A stretch of DNA of 50,848 bases from Caryophanales bacterium (lineage in GTDB: Bacteria > Bacillota_I > Bacilli_A > RF39 > UBA660). Position numbers and translations under genes: made by a program. The notes below the pieces were generated by a model, which had not been told where the DNA came from, searched no databases, and saw only the letters and a list, made by a program, of their open reading frames with translations. Location of the stretch: assembly GCA_016291895.1 (NCBI GenBank), contig JAEEZO010000028.1, forward strand, positions 1 through 50,848, in the 5' to 3' direction. Of the stretch, positions 7,087-14,612 are shown piece by piece. Positions within the stretch are counted from its first letter, which is position 1. Each line of letters opens with the position of its first letter.

Positions 7087-8814
7087 TTAGTCTGTTTCAG
7101 TCTCTGTTTCTGTATTAGATTCAGGTGGTTCATAAGTTGTTGCCACATGAATTTCAATTTTAACGCCACGAATTACTGGTGTATCTTTAGCTCTTGATTG
7201 AGAAATAATATCACCATCATTAAATCCTGGTTTTGGTTCATATTTAAACTCTACATCAATACCATATTTTTTGCAGAAACTTTCAATATCACTTTGAGTC
7301 CATGTTCCATCAGTGAAATCAGGATATTTAACAATTATATCAGGAATATATAAAGTAATATTAGCACCTTTTGATACTTCTGTACCAACTTTTAAATCTT
7401 GATCAATAATTATATTTTCATCATATTCCTTATCGTCATCTACTTCTTTCTTTTCAATGACAACATTTAATCCATAATTATTTTCTAATATCGTTTTAAC
7501 TTCAATATAATTTTTTCCTGTATAATCTTCTATTGTATATTTAAGAGGTCCTTTAGATTCATATAAAGTAATCTCTGTACCTTTCTTAACTGTTCTTCCA
7601 ATAGAAGGAGATGTTTTAACAATATATCCTTTTTCTACTTCGTCAGAACCAACTTGTTCAATTTCACTAGCTACTTCAAAGCCTTCTTTATGTAATACTT
7701 TCTCTGCTTCAATAACCGTCATATTTTTAACATCTGGGATTTTTACATCCGGTACTTTATTTATCGATGGACTAACTAAGAATAGAATAACTAAAGCTAA
7801 AATAATCATTGTGAAGATTCCTGATAAAACCCATAAAACAACATTTGTTTTATGACCTGCTTCAAAAGTATCTTCTTCTAATTTAATACCATTCTTTCTT
7901 TCATCATTTTCATCAATAATTAAATCATCTTTTGTAATATTACCATCATGTTCAACATATTTAAATCCTACTCTTGGTTCATCAAGACGATTTTCATCAA
8001 GTACTGTTAATAAATCATCATGCATTTCTTTAGCAGAACTATAACGATTCTTTGGATTCTTAGCAGTTGCTTTTAGGACAACATTCTCAACACTTTGAGG
8101 AATAGAATTATTAAATTCACGAACACTTGGAATATCATCTTTAATTTGTTTTAAAGCGATTTCAAAAGCAGTATCTCCTTTAAATGGTAATGATCCTGTT
8201 AATAATTCATAGAACATAATACCCATTGAATAGATATCACTTTTAACGGTTGCTACTTTACCACTTGCTTGTTCTGGTGGTAAATAATGTACACTACCCA
8301 TAATTGAATTAGTTTGTGTCATTTGGGTATTATTAAGAGCAATAGCAATACCAAAGTCTGTTATTTTTATTTCACCATTATCTTGAATCATAATATTTTG
8401 AGGTTTAATATCACGGTGAATAATATAGCTTGCATGTGCATGACTAATACCATCAGTAAGTTGTAACATAATATCAATACATTCTGATAATGTTAATGCT
8501 CCACGTTTCTTTAATAATTGTTTTAAAGTAACACCTTTAACATATTCCATTACGATATAGTACATACCTTTATCTTCACCAACATCATACATTTCGACAA
8601 TGTTAGGATGAGATAAACTAGATGCTGCTAAGGCTTCTCTTTGAAAACGTCTTACGAATTTTTCATCACCAGATAAATCACCACGTAGAATTTTAATAGC
8701 AACATCACGATCTAAAATCAAATCATGAGCAAGGTATACATTCGCCATACCACCTTCGCCAATGGATTTAACTATTTCATAACGATCATTAATCTTTTGC
8801 CCCTTTGTTATCAT
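7087..8814 (-). CDS. prkC: PASTA-domain Ser/Thr protein kinase
   Basis: 575 residues. Cytosolic kinase domain (about 12-270) with the glycine loop GEGGMANV, Lys41 in the VAIK motif, catalytic HRDIKPQN (133-140), DFG (153-155) and an activation loop ending in GSVHYLPPEQA. A transmembrane helix at about 324-348 leads to three extracellular PASTA repeats (about 356-565), which bind peptidoglycan fragments in this family. The ATG overlaps the prpC stop in an ATGA, so kinase and phosphatase are translationally coupled. The start follows AGGAAGGTGA. Confidence 0.95.
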   Translation of the reverse strand: MITKGQKINDRYEIVKSIGEGGMANVYLAHDLILDRDVAIKILRGDLSGDEKFVRRFQREALAASSLSHPNIVEMYDVGEDKGMYYIVMEYVKGVTLKQLLKKRGALTLSECIDIMLQLTDGISHAHASYIIHRDIKPQNIMIQDNGEIKITDFGIAIALNNTQMTQTNSIMGSVHYLPPEQASGKVATVKSDIYSMGIMFYELLTGSLPFKGDTAFEIALKQIKDDIPSVREFNNSIPQSVENVVLKATAKNPKNRYSSAKEMHDDLLTVLDENRLDEPRVGFKYVEHDGNITKDDLIIDENDERKNGIKLEEDTFEAGHKTNVVLWVLSGIFTMIILALVILFLVSPSINKVPDVKIPDVKNMTVIEAEKVLHKEGFEVASEIEQVGSDEVEKGYIVKTSPSIGRTVKKGTEITLYESKGPLKYTIEDYTGKNYIEVKTILENNYGLNVVIEKKEVDDDKEYDENIIIDQDLKVGTEVSKGANITLYIPDIIVKYPDFTDGTWTQSDIESFCKKYGIDVEFKYEPKPGFNDGDIISQSRAKDTPVIRGVKIEIHVATTYEPPESNTETETETD

Positions 8815-9554
8815 TTTTCGTCACCTTCCTTAAAGTCTAGATAAGCCATTGATATATTATCAAGGCCACCACGATTGTTACACTTATGAATTAACTTAAC
8901 AATCTTATCTTCAATATCAAGTTCACTATATAATACTTTTTCCATTTGTTCAACATCTAACATATTTGTCGCACCATCACTACATAAGAAGATACCATCA
9001 ATATCCATGTCACAATCGAAGATATCAGCTTCAATTGGATCATTAGCTCCTAAGGCTTTCATAAGAATATTTTTCCTTGGATGATTTTTAGCCTCTTCTT
9101 CCGTTAATTCTCCAGCAAGTACTAAATAATTAACAAGTGTATGATCAATTGTTATTTTATGTAATTTATTTTTCTTAAGAACAAATCCTGATGAATCACC
9201 AATATTACTCATAATAATATAATCATTAGTAATTATAGCCATTACAAGAGTTGTTCCCATCCCTTTACTCTCAGGATGACTTTCTTCATATTTAAATATT
9301 TTATGATTTACTTCAACGATACAATCATTTACAAATGTTATGGCATCTTCCTTAGACATTTTATAAAAATCTTCTTGAAAACGATGCGCTAAATAAGTAA
9401 TTACAATACTACTTGCTACTTCTCCACAAGAGTGACCTCCCATACCATCTGCTACGGCCATTAAGTAATTACCTTCATTATTCTTAACAATTATAACACT
9501 ATCTTCATTATGATCTCTAACTTTTCCTACATCTGTTAAATAAAATGTTCTCAT
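8811..9554 (-). CDS. prpC: PP2C-family protein phosphatase partner of the PASTA kinase
   Basis: 247 residues from ATG 9554, chosen because AAGGAGAG lies just upstream and the family N-terminus TDVGKVRxxNED begins here; a longer frame to 9584 runs through rlmN. Metal-binding motifs are present: RDHNEDS, ADGMGGHSCGE, GMGTT, CSDGATNM and the terminal GGLDNIS. It removes phosphates placed by PrkC. The start overlaps the rlmN stop (ATGA) and its stop overlaps the prkC start (ATGA), giving a tightly coupled three-gene run. Confidence 0.94.
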   Translation of the reverse strand: MRTFYLTDVGKVRDHNEDSVIIVKNNEGNYLMAVADGMGGHSCGEVASSIVITYLAHRFQEDFYKMSKEDAITFVNDCIVEVNHKIFKYEESHPESKGMGTTLVMAIITNDYIIMSNIGDSSGFVLKKNKLHKITIDHTLVNYLVLAGELTEEEAKNHPRKNILMKALGANDPIEADIFDCDMDIDGIFLCSDGATNMLDVEQMEKVLYSELDIEDKIVKLIHKCNNRGGLDNISMAYLDFKEGDEK

Positions 9555-10570
9555 AAACTCTCCTTCGATCTTAATTGTCCACAAGCAGCATCGATGTTTC
9601 CTCCGAATTCACGACGAATTGTAACGTTTATTCCTTCTTTTTTCAATCTATCATAAAATTTCATTATTTGTTCTTTACCGCTCCGCTTAAAGCCAATGTT
9701 TTCTGTTTCATTATATGGTATTAAGTTAACATAACAATTCATATTTTTTAGTAAATTAGATAACTTTGTTGCACATTCAATTGAATCATTAATACCACTT
9801 AACATAACATATTCAAATGTTACACGTCTTCCACCACTATTTAAATATTCATGTAATGTCTCCATTAAAATATCTAAATTGTATACTTTATTAATTGGCA
9901 TAATTTTATTTCTTATTTCATTAGTTGGTGCATGCAAACTAATTGCTAAATTAACTTGAAATGGTAATTTCATAAATTCTTTAATTTTAGGCACAATACC
10001 ACATGTTGATACCGTAATATGACGACTACCTAAAGCAATACCTTTACTATAATTAACAATTTCAATAAACTTAATAAGATTATCATAATTATCAAAAGGT
10101 TCACCGATTCCCATAATTACAACATGACTAATACGTTTATTAATAATTTCTTCAATTTTTAATATTTGAAGAACAAGTTCTGAAGTTTCAAGATTTCTAA
10201 CCTTTTTTCTTCTTCCACTTTCACAAAACTTACATCCCATATTACATCCAACTTGCGTTGATATACATAAACTATTACCATAATTGTGGTTCATAAGTAC
10301 GGCTTCAATTAAATTACCATCATATAATTTAATAAGGTATTTTGAAACATCTTTATCATTTTGTTCTTTAATAATCTCCATTTTATCAAAATAAAAATTA
10401 TCTTCCAATAATGCAATTAAATCATGAGATAAATTAGACATCTCAGAAAAAGTATTAATTCTTTTAATATATAGCCAATCCATTATTTGACTTGCTCGAT
10501 ATTTCTTCTCATTATTATCAAGTAGAAAAGTTTCTAAATCATGAATTGCCATACTATATATACTTTTCAT
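9551..10570 (-). CDS. rlmN: 23S rRNA (A2503)/tRNA (A37) C2-methyltransferase RlmN
   Basis: 339 residues from ATG 10570; an in-frame ATG at 10582 is possible. The shorter start is preferred because family homology begins at KSIYS and the predicted -10 (10587-10595) would put the transcript start at about 10580. A radical-SAM enzyme: Cys109, Cys113 and Cys116 in CNMGCKFC bind the 4Fe-4S cluster. The C-terminal Cys330 (DAACGQL) matches the second conserved Cys of the mechanism. It methylates A2503 of 23S rRNA. It is the first gene of its operon. Confidence 0.93.
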   Translation of the reverse strand: MKSIYSMAIHDLETFLLDNNEKKYRASQIMDWLYIKRINTFSEMSNLSHDLIALLEDNFYFDKMEIIKEQNDKDVSKYLIKLYDGNLIEAVLMNHNYGNSLCISTQVGCNMGCKFCESGRRKKVRNLETSELVLQILKIEEIINKRISHVVIMGIGEPFDNYDNLIKFIEIVNYSKGIALGSRHITVSTCGIVPKIKEFMKLPFQVNLAISLHAPTNEIRNKIMPINKVYNLDILMETLHEYLNSGGRRVTFEYVMLSGINDSIECATKLSNLLKNMNCYVNLIPYNETENIGFKRSGKEQIMKFYDRLKKEGINVTIRREFGGNIDAACGQLRSKESL

Positions 10571-10586
10571 ATAAACACCCATAATA

Positions 10587-10595
10587 ATTTTACCA
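10587..10595 (-). promoter_or_regulatory. Extended -10 promoter of the rlmN operon
   Basis: Minus-strand TGGTAAAAT directly after the terminator of the preceding gene; no good -35 is visible. The identical nonamer precedes the zinc-ribbon peptidase operon at 48219-48227. Confidence 0.45.
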
Positions 10596-10602
10596 TAATA
10601 AC

Positions 10603-10647
10603 AATAAAAAAAATAGAATTCTTCTTCTTTTTTTTAGAATTCTATTT
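10603..10647 (-). terminator. Terminator of the 10663..11463 gene
   Basis: Twelve-bp perfect stem (arms 10611-10622 and 10636-10647, 13-nt T-rich loop). On the minus strand a T run follows (complement of 10603-10613). It separates the unknown gene from the rlmN operon. Confidence 0.8.
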
Positions 10648-10662
10648 AATTTACATTACTAT

Positions 10663-11463
10663 TTACTTTTCTTTCTTGCATTTTAAAGCATAATTATGGA
10701 ATAACTCTAAAAATTTATCATCAGAATAATTAATAGAACATTGTTTATATAAACTATCAACACTATTTATAATGCGATATAAGTCCTCTTCAATTAAATT
10801 ATCATCATCATAGTAATTACCATTCATCTTACGTGCTAATTTAATTTTATTTTTATTATTATCATCAAGAGTTAAATCTAAGTATGTTTCTTCAAGGCCA
10901 TCACGAATCGTTGTTTCAAGTAAAACATTAGTTCTTTGAAAACGAATACCTTTTTCAATTTGAGGATGGTTAGAGTTAACTGGTCCACTCATAAAATGAC
11001 CATTTTCATAATGAACATCTGTTTTATCTAAAAATTCATTTATGGAAATAATATTATCTAAGGTATACATATCATAATATTTAGAATAGTATTCACATAC
11101 ACCTTCATTATTATAAGTTTCACTAGTAGAATAAATTGATACATCAGGAATATTATCATTATTAAGATTAATATAACTTCTCTTTTCCATAATAAAATTA
11201 AGAGAATCTTCCTTAGGATAATATGTTATTTCATATACTGGGAAACAATTCCAAATATTAGATATATCTTTTCTAACAGTAGGTCTTATTTCAATATAAT
11301 TACCATCAATAGATACAATTGTTTGAATATCAAAATAATCATGATTACCAATGATATCAGATAAGTATTCAATAATTTTATTATAGAATAAATCATTCCA
11401 CATTAAAGGATTAGACTTCTCCTTTATAATATTTAACGCTTGATCAACCACCTTTAAATTCAT
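10663..11463 (-). CDS. Uncharacterised protein
   Basis: 266 residues from ATG 11463, chosen over a frame open to 11508 because AGGTGAT lies 4 nt upstream of this ATG and the extra residues overlap a terminator. No signal peptide or transmembrane segment; acidic and rich in Asn, Asp and Tyr. The N-terminus (KVVDQALNIIKEKSNP) looks helical, the middle looks like beta strands with many charged turns, and the end is helical with KCKKEK. No family recognised. It is flanked by hairpin terminators on both sides, so it is monocistronic. Confidence 0.6.
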   Translation of the reverse strand: MNLKVVDQALNIIKEKSNPLMWNDLFYNKIIEYLSDIIGNHDYFDIQTIVSIDGNYIEIRPTVRKDISNIWNCFPVYEITYYPKEDSLNFIMEKRSYINLNNDNIPDVSIYSTSETYNNEGVCEYYSKYYDMYTLDNIISINEFLDKTDVHYENGHFMSGPVNSNHPQIEKGIRFQRTNVLLETTIRDGLEETYLDLTLDDNNKNKIKLARKMNGNYYDDDNLIEEDLYRIINSVDSLYKQCSINYSDDKFLELFHNYALKCKKEK

Positions 11464-11498
11464 ACTATCACCTATTCTAAATATAACATTATAAATAA

Positions 11499-11525
11499 AA
11501 AAAGTCATTAATTAAATGACTTTTT
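11499..11525. terminator. Terminator left of the surface-protein remnant
   Basis: Eleven-bp stem AAAAAGTCATT/AATGACTTTTT (11499-11509, 11515-11525), loop AATTA, with T/A tracts. It overlaps the stop codon of the remnant ORF, as expected for the 3' end of a formerly complete gene. Confidence 0.75.
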
Positions 11526-11708
11526 CTTATTATTTTTTACTAAGATATATCCACATCCAATAGTAACAATTATACTTATTAGTAAAACAATAAATGTTCT
11601 ATTAATTATATCTCCTGTCTTTGGTACTGGTACAACGATATCAGATAGATATGTTATTTCTACATATACATCATCTTCTGGCATTACAACACTATATACT
11701 TTACACAA
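11508..11708 (-). pseudogene. 3' remnant of a surface-protein gene with a sorting-signal-like C-terminus
   Basis: 66 codons readable from a TTG at 11708 with no Shine-Dalgarno; in frame, a stop codon lies at 11721-11723, inside the rbgA terminator. The peptide MPEDDVYVEITY resembles the end of an InlB B-repeat/Flg_new-type domain (MPxxDVxV). It is followed by VPKTGD (residues 28-33), a hydrophobic stretch (38-57) and KKK (61-63). That is the layout of a sortase-type cell-wall sorting signal with VPKTG in place of LPxTG. With its own terminator but no 5' part, it is best read as the stump of a deleted surface protein. A short functional membrane peptide is less likely. Confidence 0.6.
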
Positions 11709-11710
11709 TA

Positions 11711-11739
11711 AAAAAGTTACTTATCAAAAGTAACTTTTT
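11711..11739 (-). terminator. rbgA terminator
   Basis: Twelve-bp stem AAAAAGTTACTT/AAGTAACTTTTT (11711-11722, 11728-11739) overlapping the rbgA stop codon. Confidence 0.8.
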
Positions 11740-12562
11740 TTATTCTTCCATCTTTTAAATCATTAATTATCAAAGTATAAACTTTTTCTAAATCAACAAT
11801 ATTACCTTTTAGTAAACATCCACGATGCCTTCCAATGTAATCAAAAGTATTATCATCAACCTTATCAACTTTATATTTTTCTTTTAATATATCTGGATAA
11901 TTATTATATAAATAATCAATAATATATTTTGACACTTCTTCTTTATCTATAATTTCTTCTTTAATACTAGCAAGACTAGCGAGATTCAAAGCTTGACTTC
12001 TTGATTCAATCTTAGGCCATAAAATACCAGGAGTATCTAATAGTTCTAAATCTTTATTAAGTTTAATCCAAGATAAATTCTTTGTAACACCAGCAACATT
12101 ACCAGTTTTAGCAACATTACGTCCAGCAAGACGATTAATTAAAGTACTCTTCCCAGAATTAGGAACTCCAATAACTAAAGTTCGATAATTTCTTCTTGAT
12201 AAACCTTTATTATTTCTTTTTTCATTAATGCTTCTTAATAACTCTTCTGTTTTAGAAACAATTTGTTTACTAATATTACTATTCTCTTTTAAATTACATT
12301 TTATAACTGGATAATCTTTACTATATTCATTTAAAATCATATCAGTAACCTTGGTATCACATAAATCATATTTAGTTGCAATAATAATACGAGGTTTATC
12401 TTTTATAATGTCATCTAAATCAATTATTCTACTTGATCTTGGCATACGAGAATCAATGACTTCATAAACGATATCAATAAAATCTAGTTTTTCTTTTATT
12501 TCTCTTTTCGTCTTAGCCATATGACCAGGATACCAGTTTATATTAGTTTTATTTTCATTCAT
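11717..12562 (-). CDS. rbgA: 50S ribosome assembly GTPase RbgA (YlqF)
   Basis: 281 residues from ATG 12562 (AAGGAAGTGA upstream; the GTG at 12571 lies within that site). The start INWYPGHMAKT is the hallmark of the YlqF/RbgA family, which is needed for late 50S assembly. Circularly permuted G motifs: TKYD (G4), GVPNSGKSTL (G1), a GNVAGVTKN-type switch (G2) and LDTPGILWP (G3). A C-terminal helical domain of about 100 residues follows. Monocistronic, with an extended -10 promoter upstream and a hairpin at its end. Confidence 0.95.
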   Translation of the reverse strand: MNENKTNINWYPGHMAKTKREIKEKLDFIDIVYEVIDSRMPRSSRIIDLDDIIKDKPRIIIATKYDLCDTKVTDMILNEYSKDYPVIKCNLKENSNISKQIVSKTEELLRSINEKRNNKGLSRRNYRTLVIGVPNSGKSTLINRLAGRNVAKTGNVAGVTKNLSWIKLNKDLELLDTPGILWPKIESRSQALNLASLASIKEEIIDKEEVSKYIIDYLYNNYPDILKEKYKVDKVDDNTFDYIGRHRGCLLKGNIVDLEKVYTLIINDLKDGRIKKVTFDK

Positions 12563-12617
12563 AGAAATCACTTCCTTTAATTAGAATAATTTTTTTCTAT
12601 ATTCATCTTCAAATAAC

Positions 12618-12626
12618 ATTATATCA
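12618..12626 (-). promoter_or_regulatory. Extended -10 promoter of rbgA
   Basis: Minus-strand TGATATAAT; predicted start near 12611, leaving a leader of about 49 nt. It is divergent from the plus-strand promoter at 12663-12691. Confidence 0.5.
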
Positions 12627-12662
12627 TATTTTTAATGTTTAAAAAGAAACTCTTAAACTTAC

Positions 12663-12691
12663 TTGTCCTATTAATAACAATTATGTATAAT
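12663..12691 (+). promoter_or_regulatory. Promoter of the Cys-rich small protein operon
   Basis: TTGTCC (12663-12668), 17-nt spacer, TATAAT (12686-12691). The predicted start near 12698 lies just before AGAAAGGAG (12703-12711). It places the start of translation downstream of the longer open frame from 12635. Confidence 0.6.
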
Positions 12692-12721
12692 AAAATTATA
12701 AAAGAAAGGAGTTTTTTAATT

Positions 12722-12853
12722 GTGAGATGTAAATGTAGATATTGCAAGTATTGTAATTCATCAGAATGTGATGGTTATAAGTGGTATTGTGAATTTTATA
12801 GAACTTATGTTGATCCAGATGAACTTACAGAATGCGATAATTATAGTGACTAA
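12722..12853 (+). CDS. 43-residue Cys-rich protein, probably metal-binding
   Basis: The frame is open from 12635, but promoter elements and AGAAAGGAG (12703-12711) lie inside that stretch, so the GTG at 12722 is the likely start. Seven of 43 residues are Cys: C3, C5, C8, C11, C16, C23 and C38. The first five in CxCxxCxxC...C, with an aromatic/basic pattern (RCKCRYCKYC), suggest a zinc-binding knuckle. The tail is acidic (DPDELTECDNYSD). It is 16 nt upstream of the next gene, so co-transcribed. Function unknown; an iron-sulfur or redox role cannot be excluded. Confidence 0.65.
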   Translation: MRCKCRYCKYCNSSECDGYKWYCEFYRTYVDPDELTECDNYSD

Positions 12854-12869
12854 TAGGAGAAAATAATAT

Positions 12870-13847
12870 ATGGGTGAATTTATATTTATTGTAATAGTCA
12901 TTTATATACTTTATAAAATATTTGGTGGTGGAAAAAAAGAAAAACCAAATAAAAATTATGACCCAAATGATTTTACAAAACAACCTTCTCCGGATGATAA
13001 TTATTTTAACATGGATGACTATTTAAATGATGTCCCAAAAGCAGCATATTGGTTAGTTAATGAATATAATAAAGCTTATGATTCAAAAATAGAAGATGAT
13101 ATAGAAACAAAAGCAGCACTTCTAATCGATGAACATTTTAGAGCTTCAAAAGAAAAAAAAATAGATGAATGCATTCTATATGAAAGAGCTGCTCGTGAAC
13201 GTCCTTATCATTATTTTAGTTGGGCTCATAGCATTCTACCACATTCAAAGGAAATGGATATTGGAATGGGTAACAAAGATCTCTATGAAATACTTCAAGA
13301 ACAAAACTATTATATACAGTTTGGAAAAGAATCATGGCAAAAAGCTTATAAAGAAAAAGAAAAGTCAGAAGATGCCGGACAAAAATGGCGTGATGGAAAA
13401 GAACGACAAAAAAAAGTGCAAGAAAAAAATGATAATCAAAATAAAAAAGATGTGAAAACGTCAAATGAAAATCAAAGCAAAAAGAAAAAAGGCGTTGTTG
13501 CAACTGATTTTGAAAATAATGATAATTCATTTACTCACGAAGAGTTTGATGACTATATTAATGGAGCTGTTAAAGTACTTCCACAAACAACAAAGAATCT
13601 AATTTCAAGTTATAAAAAAGCATATGATGCTTGTAATGAAAAACAATTAGAAAATATAGTCAATGATATGATCAAATATCATGAAGCAGTTGTATCTCTT
13701 CATAAGACCACTGATCGTGAATTATTAGAAAAAGCTGTAGAAGCTCGTCCTTATAAATATCGTGGTAAAAATAAAAAAGGAGAAGATTTATTCACTCTCT
13801 TTTGGAAACAAAATAAAGAAGTTGAAAAAAGAGACGGATATATTTAG
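12870..13847 (+). CDS. Membrane-anchored protein with an internal duplication
   Basis: 325 residues. A short N-terminal helix (about 4-18) is followed by a hydrophilic, Lys-rich body. Two related segments are visible: residues about 47-115 (MDDYLNDVPKAAYWLVNEYNKAYDS ending in YERAARERPYHY) and about 228-300 (FDDYINGAVKVLPQTTKNL ending in LLEKAVEARPYKYRG). They are separated by a charged Lys/Gln/Glu linker (about 160-215) that looks disordered or coiled. Each unit may bind a partner. No known family recognised. Start follows AGGAG; a bidirectional terminator follows the stop. Confidence 0.65.
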   Translation: MGEFIFIVIVIYILYKIFGGGKKEKPNKNYDPNDFTKQPSPDDNYFNMDDYLNDVPKAAYWLVNEYNKAYDSKIEDDIETKAALLIDEHFRASKEKKIDECILYERAARERPYHYFSWAHSILPHSKEMDIGMGNKDLYEILQEQNYYIQFGKESWQKAYKEKEKSEDAGQKWRDGKERQKKVQEKNDNQNKKDVKTSNENQSKKKKGVVATDFENNDNSFTHEEFDDYINGAVKVLPQTTKNLISSYKKAYDACNEKQLENIVNDMIKYHEAVVSLHKTTDRELLEKAVEARPYKYRGKNKKGEDLFTLFWKQNKEVEKRDGYI

Positions 13848-13854
13848 AAACATA

Positions 13855-13886
13855 AAAAAATACTATAACAATATAGTATTTTTTTT
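13855..13886. terminator. Bidirectional terminator
   Basis: Thirteen-bp stem (arms 13855-13867 and 13872-13884, loop ACAA) with a T run to 13886, between the convergent 12870..13847 and 13900..14601 genes. Confidence 0.85.
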
Positions 13887-13899
13887 ATTATTATATTTA

Positions 13900-14601
13900 T
13901 TATTTCTCACAAGCTTCGATAAATCGATTAAAGATATTATTCATTCTTTCATCATTTTGCATTAATTCAGGATGCCATTTAACACCTAAGCAAAACTTTT
14001 TATTTTTTAGTTCCACGGCTTCAACATATCCGTCATCTGAATATGCTGAAATTTCTAAATTTTTGATATTATCTTCTTTCGCAAACATCGTATGAATACT
14101 ATTTACCCCTACTTCACTCGTTTTTAAAATATCATAAAGTAAAGTATTCTCTTTAATTATATTTTTGTGAACAATACTTCCATCTTCGGTATTATGTATT
14201 GTATCATTTATCAAAAATACAGAGCCATTCATTGCTCTAATGATATTATTAAAGCCTGCACATATTCCAAGAATTGGTATATCTTTTTCTATGGCATATC
14301 TAACTGCTTCTATTTCATACAAATCACTTGATAAACCTCCTTGGATTATAACACCATCACATTTATCAATTAGAGTATATAGATCATTTAATTCCGTTTC
14401 ATCAAATACTGTTTCATTGACAATATCATCTGATGTACAAAACTTAGTAGTAACTTTAGTTGGTAGTATACCAATTGCAAGTCCACCATGTCTTAAGATG
14501 GCATTTCTTACACCATCATATATAACTTGTTGGGTAAACAATTCTTGATTACAAAAAATATTAGGTTTACTTACTATTCCAATTAATGGTTTATTATTCA
14601 T
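13900..14601 (-). CDS. Class I amidotransferase-like peptidase C26 (gamma-glutamyl-GABA hydrolase family)
   Basis: 233 residues. N-terminal PLIGIVSKPN and the nucleophile block PILGICAGFNNIIRA (Cys114), with His210 in GVKWHPEL, match the C26 family of PuuD-like gamma-glutamyl hydrolases. These cleave gamma-glutamyl amides such as gamma-glutamyl-GABA. The rest of a polyamine pathway is absent here, so the substrate is open. It starts 11 nt after the ABC permease gene, after AAGAGGTGAAAT, so it is probably the third gene of the exporter operon. Confidence 0.82.
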   Translation of the reverse strand: MNNKPLIGIVSKPNIFCNQELFTQQVIYDGVRNAILRHGGLAIGILPTKVTTKFCTSDDIVNETVFDETELNDLYTLIDKCDGVIIQGGLSSDLYEIEAVRYAIEKDIPILGICAGFNNIIRAMNGSVFLINDTIHNTEDGSIVHKNIIKENTLLYDILKTSEVGVNSIHTMFAKEDNIKNLEISAYSDDGYVEAVELKNKKFCLGVKWHPELMQNDERMNNIFNRFIEACEK

Positions 14602-14612
14602 AATTTCACCTC

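Noticed and set aside
11699..11740. Riboswitch or T-box leader upstream of the 11508..11708 stretch
   Set aside because: The structure is a simple perfect hairpin overlapping the rbgA stop codon, so a terminator explains it.
13216..13530. Antisense open frame opposite the 12870..13847 gene
   Set aside because: Phe/Leu/His-rich mirror of the Lys-rich linker; no start signal and no family resemblance.
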